A stretch of 32,177 nt of DNA from Pseudomonadota bacterium (lineage in GTDB: Bacteria; Bdellovibrionota_B; Oligoflexia; Oligoflexales; RGVZ01), in the NCBI GenBank assembly GCA_026390495.1, contig JAPLFV010000308.1:22332-54508 (forward strand), read 5' to 3'. This document shows, one piece after another, positions 9,422 through 18,711 of this stretch. Below the pieces are notes generated by a model. The model did no database searches. It saw only the letters and a list, made by a program, of their open reading frames with translations, and was not told where the DNA came from. Position 1 is the first letter of the stretch. The number at the start of each line of letters is the position of its first letter. The translations under genes and the position numbers were made by a program.

Positions 9422-10148
9422 TTTCCTTTATCCAATGAACGAGTTCTGTAGGGTAATTGGTACAGTGACCATCAACGTCAAACGATTGAAGCATGGTCCA
9501 AACATTTTCCTTGATATGGTCTTCTCCAATCATCGGGGCCCAAGTATAGACCTTCCAGTCTCTAGCTTTAGCTTGATCCATGAAATTTTCCGTAATCATA
9601 TCAAATCTGGGATGGATGATTTGGGCGTTTACATCGTTCATGAAGATCACAGGAGCCCGATGCCCAAGGTAGGGCCAATGAAGTTCATCATCGCCAATCA
9701 GGCAGGCTCTTTTGATGTCGGGACCGCCATCTCGAAAATATATAAGTGGATTTGGAAAAAAACTCGAGACGACAATGCGGTCTCTCAGAGGGTGGTTCTT
9801 AATCAATTTAAGGGTTGCTTTGGAAGAATCAACCTCAGACCCCTTTATTTCAATATTAAGCTCGATGTTGGGCAAATATTTCTCTACGACGTCTTCTAAA
9901 AATGGAACTGGTTCACCATTTTTTAGTTTGATTTTCTTCATTTCGGATTTGTCCAAATCCGAACAAAACAAATTTAACCCAGTCGTGTGGAGTAAATGAT
10001 CGTCGTGATTAATGACAGGATAACCATCACGAGTTAACTGAACATCTAACTCGATTCTTTTTGCCCCACATTTGACAGAGGCGTCAAATGCCGAGAAACT
10101 ATTTTCTAATTTTTCCTTGTTGTTTCCTCGGTGAGCGATCACCAACAT
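9375..10148 (-). CDS. Glycerophosphodiester phosphodiesterase
   Basis: MLVIAHRGNNKEKLENSFSAFDASVKCGAKRIELDVQLTRDGYPVINHDDHL, ELNIEIKG: classic GDPD motifs. Start placed at MLVIAHRG. Confidence 0.88.
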   Translation of the reverse strand: MLVIAHRGNNKEKLENSFSAFDASVKCGAKRIELDVQLTRDGYPVINHDDHLLHTTGLNLFCSDLDKSEMKKIKLKNGEPVPFLEDVVEKYLPNIELNIEIKGSEVDSSKATLKLIKNHPLRDRIVVSSFFPNPLIYFRDGGPDIKRACLIGDDELHWPYLGHRAPVIFMNDVNAQIIHPRFDMITENFMDQAKARDWKVYTWAPMIGEDHIKENVWTMLQSFDVDGHCTNYPTELVHWIKENADYEERIQKLGTKS

Positions 10149-10291
10149 AGAGTTTCTCCATAAAACTTGGGTAAGTCTTGCCCATTGGAATAGACATAAC
10201 CACAAGTGTACACTGAACAGTGTCAGTTACTCCAGCATTTTGACCTTTGATGAAGTGATTTTGTAAGAGTGATTTTACTCCAGGAGGTTTC

Positions 10292-11044
10292 ATGAACAGT
10301 AGGCAAATAAATAGTGGTTTCGTTGGACTTGTATGCTGCCTCATGTCTAGTTTTGCACCTACGGTTGCACACGGTGCTCCAAAAAAGGCAAGTTTGGATT
10401 CCTCCATGTCAGGTGGGAGCTCAAAAAATGGAGAGCGTTCTGTGCTCGCTAGTTTGCCAATTGTTGCTGAAGGAGCCCAATTGAGACTTCATTTGGAATA
10501 CAATATTGCAAATACTTTGGGTTTGGCTGTTGAAGGCGGCATCCTTGGAGAGACTGAGCTTCTTGATCGTGAACAAGTAGATGAAATGGGCAACACTCTC
10601 AAAACTAAAGGTGTGCAAGGTGCTCTTCTGTTTAGTCGATACAGCCAACCTTCTCGTATGGGTGGGTTTTTTTGGACACTTGGTGGTGGATATAGACAGT
10701 ATACGGCCGAGTGGAAAAAGAAGCCTTTGGCTAATGCGCAAGATATGAGATTGGAATCGTCAGATGCTGATGGCTATTTACATCATAGAATGCGTGGTCA
10801 AGGTACCTTTGGTGTAGGAAGAGTTGGATATAGGTACGTCGCGGATGAATGGCCTCTTTCAATAGGCGGGCATTTTGGTCTTCGGCATATGACAAGCAAG
10901 TTGAAGGACTTGGAAGTAGAGCAAGAAGAGCAGGCAGAGCTGAATCTTGAATATTCTCCGACAACTTCGGAAGAAAAACGATTGGTTAATCACAAGATGA
11001 TGACAACACCTGATGTTAGTATCGAACTAGGTCTTATTTTTTAG
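10292..11044 (+). CDS. Putative outer-membrane beta-barrel protein
   Basis: Signal peptide (GFVGLVCCLMSSFAPTVAHGA), alternating strand-like sequence, C-terminal Phe (DVSIELGLIF); AGGAGG upstream. Confidence 0.6.
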   Translation: MNSRQINSGFVGLVCCLMSSFAPTVAHGAPKKASLDSSMSGGSSKNGERSVLASLPIVAEGAQLRLHLEYNIANTLGLAVEGGILGETELLDREQVDEMGNTLKTKGVQGALLFSRYSQPSRMGGFFWTLGGGYRQYTAEWKKKPLANAQDMRLESSDADGYLHHRMRGQGTFGVGRVGYRYVADEWPLSIGGHFGLRHMTSKLKDLEVEQEEQAELNLEYSPTTSEEKRLVNHKMMTTPDVSIELGLIF

Positions 11045-11061
11045 TGGATTTTTAGGCTATC

Positions 11062-11220
11062 GTCATCCCGAAGCGAAGCGATGGATCTTGTTTCATTTAT
11101 GAGATGCTTCACTTCGTTCAGCATGACGTGAAGTGCAGGGCAGATGCTTCACGTCGTTCAGTATGACGTGAAGTGCAGGACAGATGCTTCACTTCGTTAA
11201 GGATGACGTAAATGGCAGGA
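11062..11220. repeat. Cluster of palindromic intergenic repeats: one forward copy and three reverse copies, the latter in ~40-bp period
   Basis: GTCATCCCGAAGCGAAGCGATGGATCT (11062) and AGATGCTTCACTTCGTTCAGCATGACG (11102), with near-copies at 11142 and 11182. Confidence 0.8.
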
Positions 11221-11292
11221 TTGCTCCTTACTTTTTTTCTTGGAAAACTGCGTTGGTTTTGCCCCTCTCTAACCGAGTCCTTAGAAAAAACT

Positions 11293-11360
11293 AAAAGAAC
11301 CTTCGTTCCTAAGAGACTGCTTTTGCAGGTAATCTCTAAAATGAATTCGAAGGTTCTTTT
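11293..11360. terminator. Nested stem-loop, candidate bidirectional terminator or small structured RNA
   Basis: AAAAGAACCTTCG (11293-11305) perfectly complementary to CGAAGGTTCTTTT (11348-11360); inside, AGAGA/TCTCT and CTGC-TTTT-GCAG. T-rich 3' flank on both strands; between convergent genes. Confidence 0.65.
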
Positions 11361-11431
11361 GTTTTTCTTTCCCAACTTTTGCGCTTCTCTAACTTCTCTG
11401 TTTTTCTACTTTTTGTTTCTCTAAGTTTTTT

Positions 11432-12715
11432 TTATGGTGCGTAGTAGTAATCCACTTTTATCTGACTTCCATTTGGTGGAACTTTTCCTGTGGTGAATTT
11501 TATCGACCTAGTTCCCGATGAGTAGGTCCAATCAAAGTTTCTAACGCCACTAACATAAACTTTAATGCTGGTATCGTAGGCCGCGTGGGCAAGTACTATC
11601 TGTGCAGATTGAGCTGTCATGTCTTGGCCGATGCGTGCTAGGGAATTGGACCAGTTTGTATCACATATACTTTGAACGATACCTCCAGTTTTCCTTGCGG
11701 CTGCGACGTATTGGCTGCCTTCTTCTCGTGGACTAGAGTGGGGAGCAGAGCACATAGTGCCGTTAGCATTTTTAGTACCAGTAATAGTGGATATCGAATA
11801 ATTCCCTGCACCTTTGGCTTGAGAAAGATAGGAAATCAAATTGTCTTCTGTATATCGAACACTCGTTAAACCTTCAGCCACGTAGTTTCGACCTGAGTAA
11901 GTATCAGTTTTACCTAAGCCGATACCATCATCTTCTTCGTCGCTGACGACAATGATTGCTAAGAAAGCATTGTTACGAATCAACCCTTCATTTTGGCCTT
12001 GTAAAGATTTGCTTACAGCCATTTCTGCAGCCTTAAGACCATGCTCATATCCACTACCATTCGTTCCAACGTCTGTATAACTAGTAAATCTAGTAAGGAC
12101 ATCTGACATAGATGGCTTTAGCACTTTCTTCCCAGTACTTCCCACGAGGCTTCCTCGTAGTCGAGTAGCAGTAGAGCCATCAAGAGTAGGGCAATACCTT
12201 TCATTTGCAGGAAGCAAAGCAGGATTTGTATTGGAACAGATATCGGTACTTGTGACGCCTGTTTGAAAGTTGATTCCACTGGCAATTAGATTTGACATGA
12301 ATGCACTAAAATTTTGTCCTAAGTATGATTGCTCTTCCGACATGGATCCAGATGAATCGACTATCCAAAGAACATCGACATTGCTTTGTGCATTGATGGT
12401 TGAAGTCTGGCTTGCCAAGAGTAAGTTATCAAAGTTTTCGCTATCATCTGAAGCAGAGTCCTTATCGGAATCGTCTTCACATTGCTCAGACTCATCGCTC
12501 ACATGGTCGTCTCCAACTTTGTCTTCGTCTGCGTTCGGTGTTTCATCCTTTAAAAGATCATCGGCCTTTCCAATTTCATTTTCGTTAAATGATGGATCCT
12601 CGCTACAACCAACAACAAGCGCAGATAAAAGAGCGACTGAAAAGATCTGACTGCGGCTAAATAGTTTGATGCGAAGCATGGTTTCCATGGTAAAAACTCC
12701 TCTAAGTGTTGCCAC
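11432..12715 (-). CDS. von Willebrand factor A domain lipoprotein with acidic linker
   Basis: Lipobox LVVGC, Asp/Glu/Ser-rich linker, MIDAS motif VDSSGSMSEE, IIVVSDEEDDG. True start may be an internal ATG (METMLRIKLF or MLRIKLF). Confidence 0.8.
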   Translation of the reverse strand: MATLRGVFTMETMLRIKLFSRSQIFSVALLSALVVGCSEDPSFNENEIGKADDLLKDETPNADEDKVGDDHVSDESEQCEDDSDKDSASDDSENFDNLLLASQTSTINAQSNVDVLWIVDSSGSMSEEQSYLGQNFSAFMSNLIASGINFQTGVTSTDICSNTNPALLPANERYCPTLDGSTATRLRGSLVGSTGKKVLKPSMSDVLTRFTSYTDVGTNGSGYEHGLKAAEMAVSKSLQGQNEGLIRNNAFLAIIVVSDEEDDGIGLGKTDTYSGRNYVAEGLTSVRYTEDNLISYLSQAKGAGNYSISTITGTKNANGTMCSAPHSSPREEGSQYVAAARKTGGIVQSICDTNWSNSLARIGQDMTAQSAQIVLAHAAYDTSIKVYVSGVRNFDWTYSSGTRSIKFTTGKVPPNGSQIKVDYYYAP

Positions 12716-12874
12716 ATCTTATGGCAAATTGTGTCCTCCTTGACCTACATAAATGCATTCGGACCCAGAGCCAAGAGCCTAAGAGAATTCAATTATGCCA
12801 ATATTATCAGGATATTAAATAACCGTATTAGAATTATAGTTGGGCTAGGCGAGAGGTGATTTACCTGCCATAAT

Positions 12875-14023
12875 ATGCCACCTATGAAAATTGCAATTGA
12901 TGCCCGAATGATTAGACCAGGAAGCATGCATGGTATCGCAAGATATGTGTACGAATTGTTGCGCGGAATTTCTGGCAGAAACGTTGAGCATAGTTTTTTC
13001 GTACTTGTTAATTCAGGAACCCCGCTAGTTAGCGAAGACTGGTGCTCTAAATTTACGTTTATATATTCCGAATCTAGTTGGATTAGTTTTCGGGAGCAAT
13101 TGGAGTTGCCAAGATTGCTTCGGCAGTATCAAATTGATTTGTTTCATTCGCCATCGTTTGTTGCGCCTCTGATGGTCCCGTGTAAAATGGTGATGACAAT
13201 TCATGACTTGAATCACTTGGTGCTTCCTCAATTCTATACCCCTTTTCACCAACTGTATTACAATCTTTTTGTTCGTCGTTGTATCCAGCGGTCTCATTCA
13301 ATTTTAACAGTGAGTCACTTTTCTCGTCGAGAAATTGAAAGAAACTTAGTTTTGGATCCGAACAAAATTTTTGTAACATACAATGGAGTCAGTGATTTTT
13401 ATAAACGCGTTACAGACAAGGAACATCTAGACTACGTGCGCGAGATTTATGAGCTGCCAGAAGATTTCATTTTGTGTGTTTCTAGCAACAAGCCCCATAA
13501 GAATGTTCAAATGCTTGTAAAAGCATACTGCTACTCTGACATAAATATTCCATTGGTACTGGCAAGTCCGGTAGACGCATCACTTTTGCGAATGGCCGAA
13601 GCTTTCAATAAAAAACACTTAATATACTTTAGTAAATTTATTGCAGAGCAGCATCTTCCAGCTATTTATTCCATGACCCGGCTATTTGTGTATCCGTCCA
13701 CTTATGAAGGATTTGGATTGCCCCCTCTGGAGGCAATGTCCTGTGGAGCGCCAGTCGTAGTGGCAAGGTCCTCTTCACTTCCTGAAGTTGTAGGTGATCA
13801 CGCCATATTTGCAAATCCATACGACTATAAGGACGTTGCTCGTGCCCTTGAAGTGGGCGTTTATGACTCGGCGTTTGTCGAATCCTTGATGCGTGGAGTC
13901 GATCAGCACAGACAGAAGTTTTCTTGGGAAAGAATGGTGACTCAAACCATTGCGGTTTACGACAGGTGTTTTGAACCTTCCGAAGCTCCATTGCTTTCGA
14001 ATCGAGTGGAGGCAAATCCATGA
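12875..14023 (+). CDS. GT4-family glycosyltransferase
   Basis: [54 protein letters not shown]. Start may be 12884. Confidence 0.85.
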   Translation: MPPMKIAIDARMIRPGSMHGIARYVYELLRGISGRNVEHSFFVLVNSGTPLVSEDWCSKFTFIYSESSWISFREQLELPRLLRQYQIDLFHSPSFVAPLMVPCKMVMTIHDLNHLVLPQFYTPFHQLYYNLFVRRCIQRSHSILTVSHFSRREIERNLVLDPNKIFVTYNGVSDFYKRVTDKEHLDYVREIYELPEDFILCVSSNKPHKNVQMLVKAYCYSDINIPLVLASPVDASLLRMAEAFNKKHLIYFSKFIAEQHLPAIYSMTRLFVYPSTYEGFGLPPLEAMSCGAPVVVARSSSLPEVVGDHAIFANPYDYKDVARALEVGVYDSAFVESLMRGVDQHRQKFSWERMVTQTIAVYDRCFEPSEAPLLSNRVEANP

Positions 14024-15222
14024 GGGTTGGCATCAATGGTAGATTTTTAGTTGCAAAACGCACAGGTGTGCAAAGAGCTGCCTATAATTTGATTAAGACA
14101 ATGGTCGAGTTAGACCGCGAAAACGAGTATTTCATTTTTACGGGAATGGAGCAGATTGGAAGCCCTGATTGGAATTACTCAAATGTAACAGTTGTGGGCG
14201 ATCACTTGCGAAGTTCTGAGAGCTTTCGTAACCATTTATGGGAGCAGTTTAAATTGCCTAGATTGGCGCGAGAATATAAAATTGATATTTTGCATTCTCC
14301 TGCCAATATCGCCCCTTTATTTTATCGTGGTAAATCAATTGTACATATTCATGACTTGTGTTTTGTCGTTAATCCCCAGTGGTACAGTTTTAGTTTTAGA
14401 ACTCTGTACAATTTGATCATTCCTCGCATCGCGAAACGCGCAACAAAAGTCATTACAAACAGTAACAATTCAAAAAATGATTTGTTACAATATTTTGGTT
14501 TGCCAGCGGAAAGAGTTAGCCTTGTTTACTGGGCCGTTGATGAGATATTTTCCGAAACGCGAAACAGTAGTTTTTATAAATCGCAGAATTTTTCTGGTCC
14601 AGCTGACTATATTCTATATGTAGGCTCATTGGAGCCTCGTAAGAATATTAATTTGCTCATTGGCGCATTTGAGGAACTTAGAAGCCAACATCCAGAATTG
14701 AAAACTAAATTGATTTTGATTGGTGGAGAAAGTCCTTTGTTTGCGGCTGTGCGTCTTAAGGCGAAGCGATTTAGAGACGATGTCATATTTAAGGGTTTTG
14801 TCAAAGACGAGGAGTTGAGGGAGTTTTATTGTCGGGCCAAGCTTGTGGCTTATCCAAGTCTATACGAAGGATTTGGATTGCCTCCATTGGAGGCTATGGC
14901 CTCGGGCACACCTGTGGTTACCAGTCGAACGTCTTCGATACCCGAAGTTGTCGCCGATGCTGCAATAATGGTTGATCCGCACGATAGTGGTCAATTGGTG
15001 AGTGCTATGTATAAAGTACTCACTGATAAGGAGTTAAGTGATTCGTTGCGTCGCCGAGGTTTAGAGCAAGTTAAGAAGTTTAATTGGTATAGGGTCGCTC
15101 GCGGTGTACTGGGAGTATATTATGAGGTGCATTTAAGGAAAAACTCGCAACCGCTAACAGTTCACTCATTTATGCCGCAATCAATTTGGGCCAAAATACG
15201 AAAAAGGGAAGCAAAGGTCTAA
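14020..15222 (+). CDS. GT4-family glycosyltransferase, paralog of the preceding gene
   Basis: [72 protein letters not shown] overlap with upstream gene. Confidence 0.87.
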   Translation: MRVGINGRFLVAKRTGVQRAAYNLIKTMVELDRENEYFIFTGMEQIGSPDWNYSNVTVVGDHLRSSESFRNHLWEQFKLPRLAREYKIDILHSPANIAPLFYRGKSIVHIHDLCFVVNPQWYSFSFRTLYNLIIPRIAKRATKVITNSNNSKNDLLQYFGLPAERVSLVYWAVDEIFSETRNSSFYKSQNFSGPADYILYVGSLEPRKNINLLIGAFEELRSQHPELKTKLILIGGESPLFAAVRLKAKRFRDDVIFKGFVKDEELREFYCRAKLVAYPSLYEGFGLPPLEAMASGTPVVTSRTSSIPEVVADAAIMVDPHDSGQLVSAMYKVLTDKELSDSLRRRGLEQVKKFNWYRVARGVLGVYYEVHLRKNSQPLTVHSFMPQSIWAKIRKREAKV

Positions 15223-15278
15223 CCCCCTCGACCTTTTAAAAATTTTAAATTCTAGCAGCAGGATGGAGTTCGCTAAAT

Positions 15279-16667
15279 ATGAAGAGAAATAAGATTTATG
15301 ATGTTCTGAAAAGTGGCAAGCCAGATGACGTCGTATCCGTTTGTGGATGGGTTCGATCAAGACGCGAGTCTAAAACTTTTGCGTTTCTTGTTTTATCAGA
15401 TGGATCATCCCAAGCGACAATTCAGTGCATTATTGATGGTAACGTTAGTGGTTTTGACCTGATGCCTAAATGCCAAACGGGCGCCAGTGTCCAAGTAGAT
15501 GGAGTACTCAAGCAAAGCCAAGGCAAGGGACAGTCATTGGAAGTTCACGCCTCATCATTGAAACTCTTTGGAGAGGCGCCTGCTGAAACATACCCCCTTC
15601 AAAAGAAGGGTCATACCTTGGAATTTCTACGTGAGATTGCCCATCTTCGTGGACGAACCAATACTTTTGGCGCTGTTTGGAGGGTGAGAAACGCATTAGC
15701 GGCAGGAGTTCATGAATTTTTTCAAAAACGACGATTCGTTTGGGCTCACACACCTATTATCACAGCGAATGATTGTGAAGGCGCTGGCGAAATGTTTAAT
15801 GTGACGACATTTGATTTGAATAAGATTCCTCGCACGCCTTCTGGTGCGATTGATTGGACGCAAGATTTTTTTGGTAAAAACGCACATTTGACGGTCAGTG
15901 GGCAGTTGGAAGGCGAGTTTTTAGCGTTGTCACTTGGTGACATATATACCTTTGGCCCTACATTCCGCGCTGAAAATTCAAATACGACCAGACATTTGGC
16001 CGAATTTTGGATGATTGAACCTGAGATGGCTTTTGCTGATTTAAAAGATGATATGCAGTTGGCAGAAGACTTCGTGCGGTTTTTGTCGGGATGGGTTGTC
16101 AAGCAATGTCCGGATGAGCTGGCATTTCTGTACGATACTTATAAAGGTATGTCTCCTGACGAAATCGTCAAACTCTCCGAGTCTAAATTTGCGCATGTGA
16201 CATATACTGACGCTGTAGATTTGCTGCTAAAGGCGCCTAAAAAGTTTGAGTATCCTGTGAAGTGGGGGACAGATTTGCAGTCTGAGCATGAGCGCTACTT
16301 AACTGACGAGATTTATAAGTCACCAGTCATTGTGACTGATTACCCTAAGGATTTTAAATCATTTTATATGCGTTTAAATGACGACGGTAAGACTGTAGCA
16401 GCCATGGACGTGCTGGCGCCTAGAATCGGAGAGATAATCGGTGGAAGTCAACGAGAGGAGCGCTTGGATTATTTGGAGCGCATGATGGTCGAGAAAAAGA
16501 TCCCTTCACATGATTTGCAGTGGTTCTTAGACTTAAGGCGATATGGCTCAGTCCCCCACGCAGGGTTTGGCTTAGGATTTGAAAGAATTGTTCAATATTT
16601 AAGCGGGATGACAAATATTAGAGATGTGATTCCTTGCCCTCGTTCTCCAAATTCTATTGAGTTTTAG
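15279..16667 (+). CDS. asnS: Asparaginyl-tRNA synthetase
   Basis: N-terminal OB fold ([25 protein letters not shown]), class II motifs ([55 protein letters not shown]). Confidence 0.95.
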   Translation: MKRNKIYDVLKSGKPDDVVSVCGWVRSRRESKTFAFLVLSDGSSQATIQCIIDGNVSGFDLMPKCQTGASVQVDGVLKQSQGKGQSLEVHASSLKLFGEAPAETYPLQKKGHTLEFLREIAHLRGRTNTFGAVWRVRNALAAGVHEFFQKRRFVWAHTPIITANDCEGAGEMFNVTTFDLNKIPRTPSGAIDWTQDFFGKNAHLTVSGQLEGEFLALSLGDIYTFGPTFRAENSNTTRHLAEFWMIEPEMAFADLKDDMQLAEDFVRFLSGWVVKQCPDELAFLYDTYKGMSPDEIVKLSESKFAHVTYTDAVDLLLKAPKKFEYPVKWGTDLQSEHERYLTDEIYKSPVIVTDYPKDFKSFYMRLNDDGKTVAAMDVLAPRIGEIIGGSQREERLDYLERMMVEKKIPSHDLQWFLDLRRYGSVPHAGFGLGFERIVQYLSGMTNIRDVIPCPRSPNSIEF

Positions 16668-16757
16668 GGGGCTGTCCACGACGGTGTATGGCAATTGAGC
16701 ACGACTGAAGCCCGTAACAAATGTTTGGAAATTGCCTTATTTGGCCTGTTTTAGATA

Positions 16758-16786
16758 TTGACCGTCCTTTAGGCGTTGTATATAGT
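16758..16786 (+). promoter_or_regulatory. Sigma70-type promoter candidate for rplM-rpsI
   Basis: TTGACC, 17-nt spacer, TATAGT; ~110 nt upstream of the rplM start. Confidence 0.55.
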
Positions 16787-16897
16787 GCCGGTTCCTTATC
16801 GCCTTGTCTGTGTTGATTTCTATGTCGAATAAGCCGAGGCGTATATAGTGTATTTCATAGTAAATTTGGGTGCTTAACGGTTCTTGGAGACAATTTT

Positions 16898-17329
16898 ATG
16901 AAGACAGTTAGTGTTAAGCCTGCTGATGTAAAAAAGCAGTGGACCATTGTAGATGCTACAGGCCAAACTTTGGGTCGTTTATCGACAGAAGTTGCCAGAA
17001 TTTTAAGAGGGAAGCACAAAGCTAATTTCGCTCCTCATATCGATGGCGGCGATTTTGTAGTGGTTGTGAATGCTGAGAAAGTTAATATGAGTGGCCTTAA
17101 GCTCTCAAATAAATTTTATTTTCACCATACTGGTTGGATTGGCGGAATTAAAGCCATCTCAGCTCAAGATGTGATCGCATCTAACCCAGAGCGCGTTCTA
17201 ACATCAGCCATCAAAGGTATGCTTCCGAAGTCTAAATTGGGACGCAAAATGAGTAATCATTTGAAAGTTTATTCTGGAACAGATCATCCTCATAAGGCGC
17301 AGAACCCTGTGCCTATGCCAACTCGCTAA
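16898..17329 (+). CDS. rplM: 50S ribosomal protein L13
   Basis: WTIVDATGQTLGRLSTEVARILRGKHKANFAPHIDGGDFVVVVNAEKV; GMLPKSKLGRKM. Confidence 0.97.
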   Translation: MKTVSVKPADVKKQWTIVDATGQTLGRLSTEVARILRGKHKANFAPHIDGGDFVVVVNAEKVNMSGLKLSNKFYFHHTGWIGGIKAISAQDVIASNPERVLTSAIKGMLPKSKLGRKMSNHLKVYSGTDHPHKAQNPVPMPTR

Positions 17330-17341
17330 GGAGAATTATAA

Positions 17342-17743
17342 ATGGCAACTTCGAAATCAAAACCAATCCATGCAGTTGGCAAACGTAAGACAGCTATTGC
17401 ACGTGTTTGGATGAAGCCTGGTAAAGGCGCAATTGTTGTAAATAAGAGAACTATCGACGAGTACTTTCTTCGTCCAACTTCAAAAATGATTGTCCGTCAG
17501 CCTCTTGAGCTTGCTGGAGTCACTGAAGGGTTTGATATAACTGTGAACGTTATCGGCGGTGGATTAACAGGCCAAGCCGGTGCTATCCGTCATGCTTTAA
17601 GTCGTGCGTTGGCAGCGATGAGTCCAGAGAATCGTAAGATTCTAAAGGATGAAGGTCTTGTTTCTCGTGATGCTCGTAAGAAAGAGCGTAAGAAATACGG
17701 TCTTAAATCTGCTCGAAGAAGATTCCAGTTCTCGAAACGTTAA
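17342..17743 (+). CDS. rpsI: 30S ribosomal protein S9
   Basis: [39 protein letters not shown]-terminus [17 protein letters not shown]. Confidence 0.97.
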   Translation: MATSKSKPIHAVGKRKTAIARVWMKPGKGAIVVNKRTIDEYFLRPTSKMIVRQPLELAGVTEGFDITVNVIGGGLTGQAGAIRHALSRALAAMSPENRKILKDEGLVSRDARKKERKKYGLKSARRRFQFSKR

Positions 17744-17763
17744 TATTTCCGGATTTCAGATTC

Positions 17764-17802
17764 AAAGCCCATTGCTGTCACAAGCAATGGGCTTTTTCTT
17801 TT
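17764..17802 (+). terminator. Rho-independent terminator after rpsI
   Basis: AAAGCCCATTGCT / AGCAATGGGCTTT stem, 6-nt loop, followed by TTCTTTT. Confidence 0.9.
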
Positions 17803-17873
17803 AACCTAGATCAACACTGAAAAATTGTTGAGGGCCCAATATCTTAGGTAGGGCCATTGTTGTCCAAGCGCGC

Positions 17874-18653
17874 TTAAAGAGGCCCCTTGTATTTGTCTAA
17901 AGGATGAATCATGGGCTCTCGTTTTTGCCTTCGGATAGGACTCATGGCTTTTAGAAGTCTAAAGAGAAAGGGGCCTTTGCGAGGAGTATTCGCCTTTCTT
18001 ATATCCCTTTCTTCCCTTTGATTCGTTTTATCAATCCACACCAGATCCATTGCGGCTGGCTTCCTAAAATTCATGACCTTCCACTGATCAGAGGTCATTT
18101 CCAGGACCTCTACTATTTCTAACCCTCGGGGACGCTTTTGAGGAGATTCAGTTGCACACGGTAGTTCTGGACTCAAGACCTCTTTGACGGGGAAACTTTT
18201 CGAAAGGTGGCTTGGGATATCTCCACAAACGATTAAAAGGTCTGGATTCAACCGAGCCAAAATGAATTCCAAAATCCAATTCAATGGATGGTTATCGGAT
18301 TCATGTGTATCCAATTTTTCTTTGTGTGGATGATCGATTCGCATCAGGAATCTTTGAAAAGTCCCGGAGTCACATTCTAGTAAAACGAGCGACTGGAATT
18401 TCTGACCTTGATCAGATTCACTTTCTAAGATCCATTTCCCAATTTGGAAAATCCCACTTTTATCGTAGGCTCGTCGACTTGAGCGCTTGGGTTTAGCGTC
18501 GTAAAAGGAGAATCTATTCGATTTGCAAATCTGCAGGCATTCTCGTGCAAATTCCTTATGTTGATCCTCCCAGTAGTCCTCATGAACCCATTTGAAAGGC
18601 TTGCAAGAAATCGATGTTGCAGCTTTGCCTATGATTGATGCTATACTATCCAT
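17874..18653 (-). CDS. Hypothetical protein
   Basis: 259-aa ORF divergent from bactofilin; no motif I can assign with confidence. Confidence 0.6.
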   Translation of the reverse strand: MDSIASIIGKAATSISCKPFKWVHEDYWEDQHKEFARECLQICKSNRFSFYDAKPKRSSRRAYDKSGIFQIGKWILESESDQGQKFQSLVLLECDSGTFQRFLMRIDHPHKEKLDTHESDNHPLNWILEFILARLNPDLLIVCGDIPSHLSKSFPVKEVLSPELPCATESPQKRPRGLEIVEVLEMTSDQWKVMNFRKPAAMDLVWIDKTNQREERDIRKANTPRKGPFLFRLLKAMSPIRRQKREPMIHPLDKYKGPL

Positions 18654-18711
18654 AGAAATAGCTTATCACATTTGTCGCATTTATATTCGAGAGAACCATC
18701 AGGGAGGACTT

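Noticed and set aside
10099-10964. Minus-strand ORFs at 10099-10407, 10421-10741 and 10731-10964
   Set aside because: Overlap the outer-membrane protein gene and GDPD upstream region; low-information sequences without family features.
11102-11220. Three 40-bp-period repeats considered as a small CRISPR array
   Set aside because: The supposed spacers are near-identical between units and there are no cas genes; it fits tandem copies of a palindromic intergenic repeat.
11118-11375. Minus-strand ORF ending ...VILNEVKHLSCTSRHTERREASALHFTSC
   Set aside because: It is a translation through the palindromic repeats and the nested hairpin; such peptides are common spurious annotations.
13025-14063. 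Minus-strand ORFs within the glycosyltransferase genes
   Set aside because: Out-of-frame complements of strongly supported GT4 genes.
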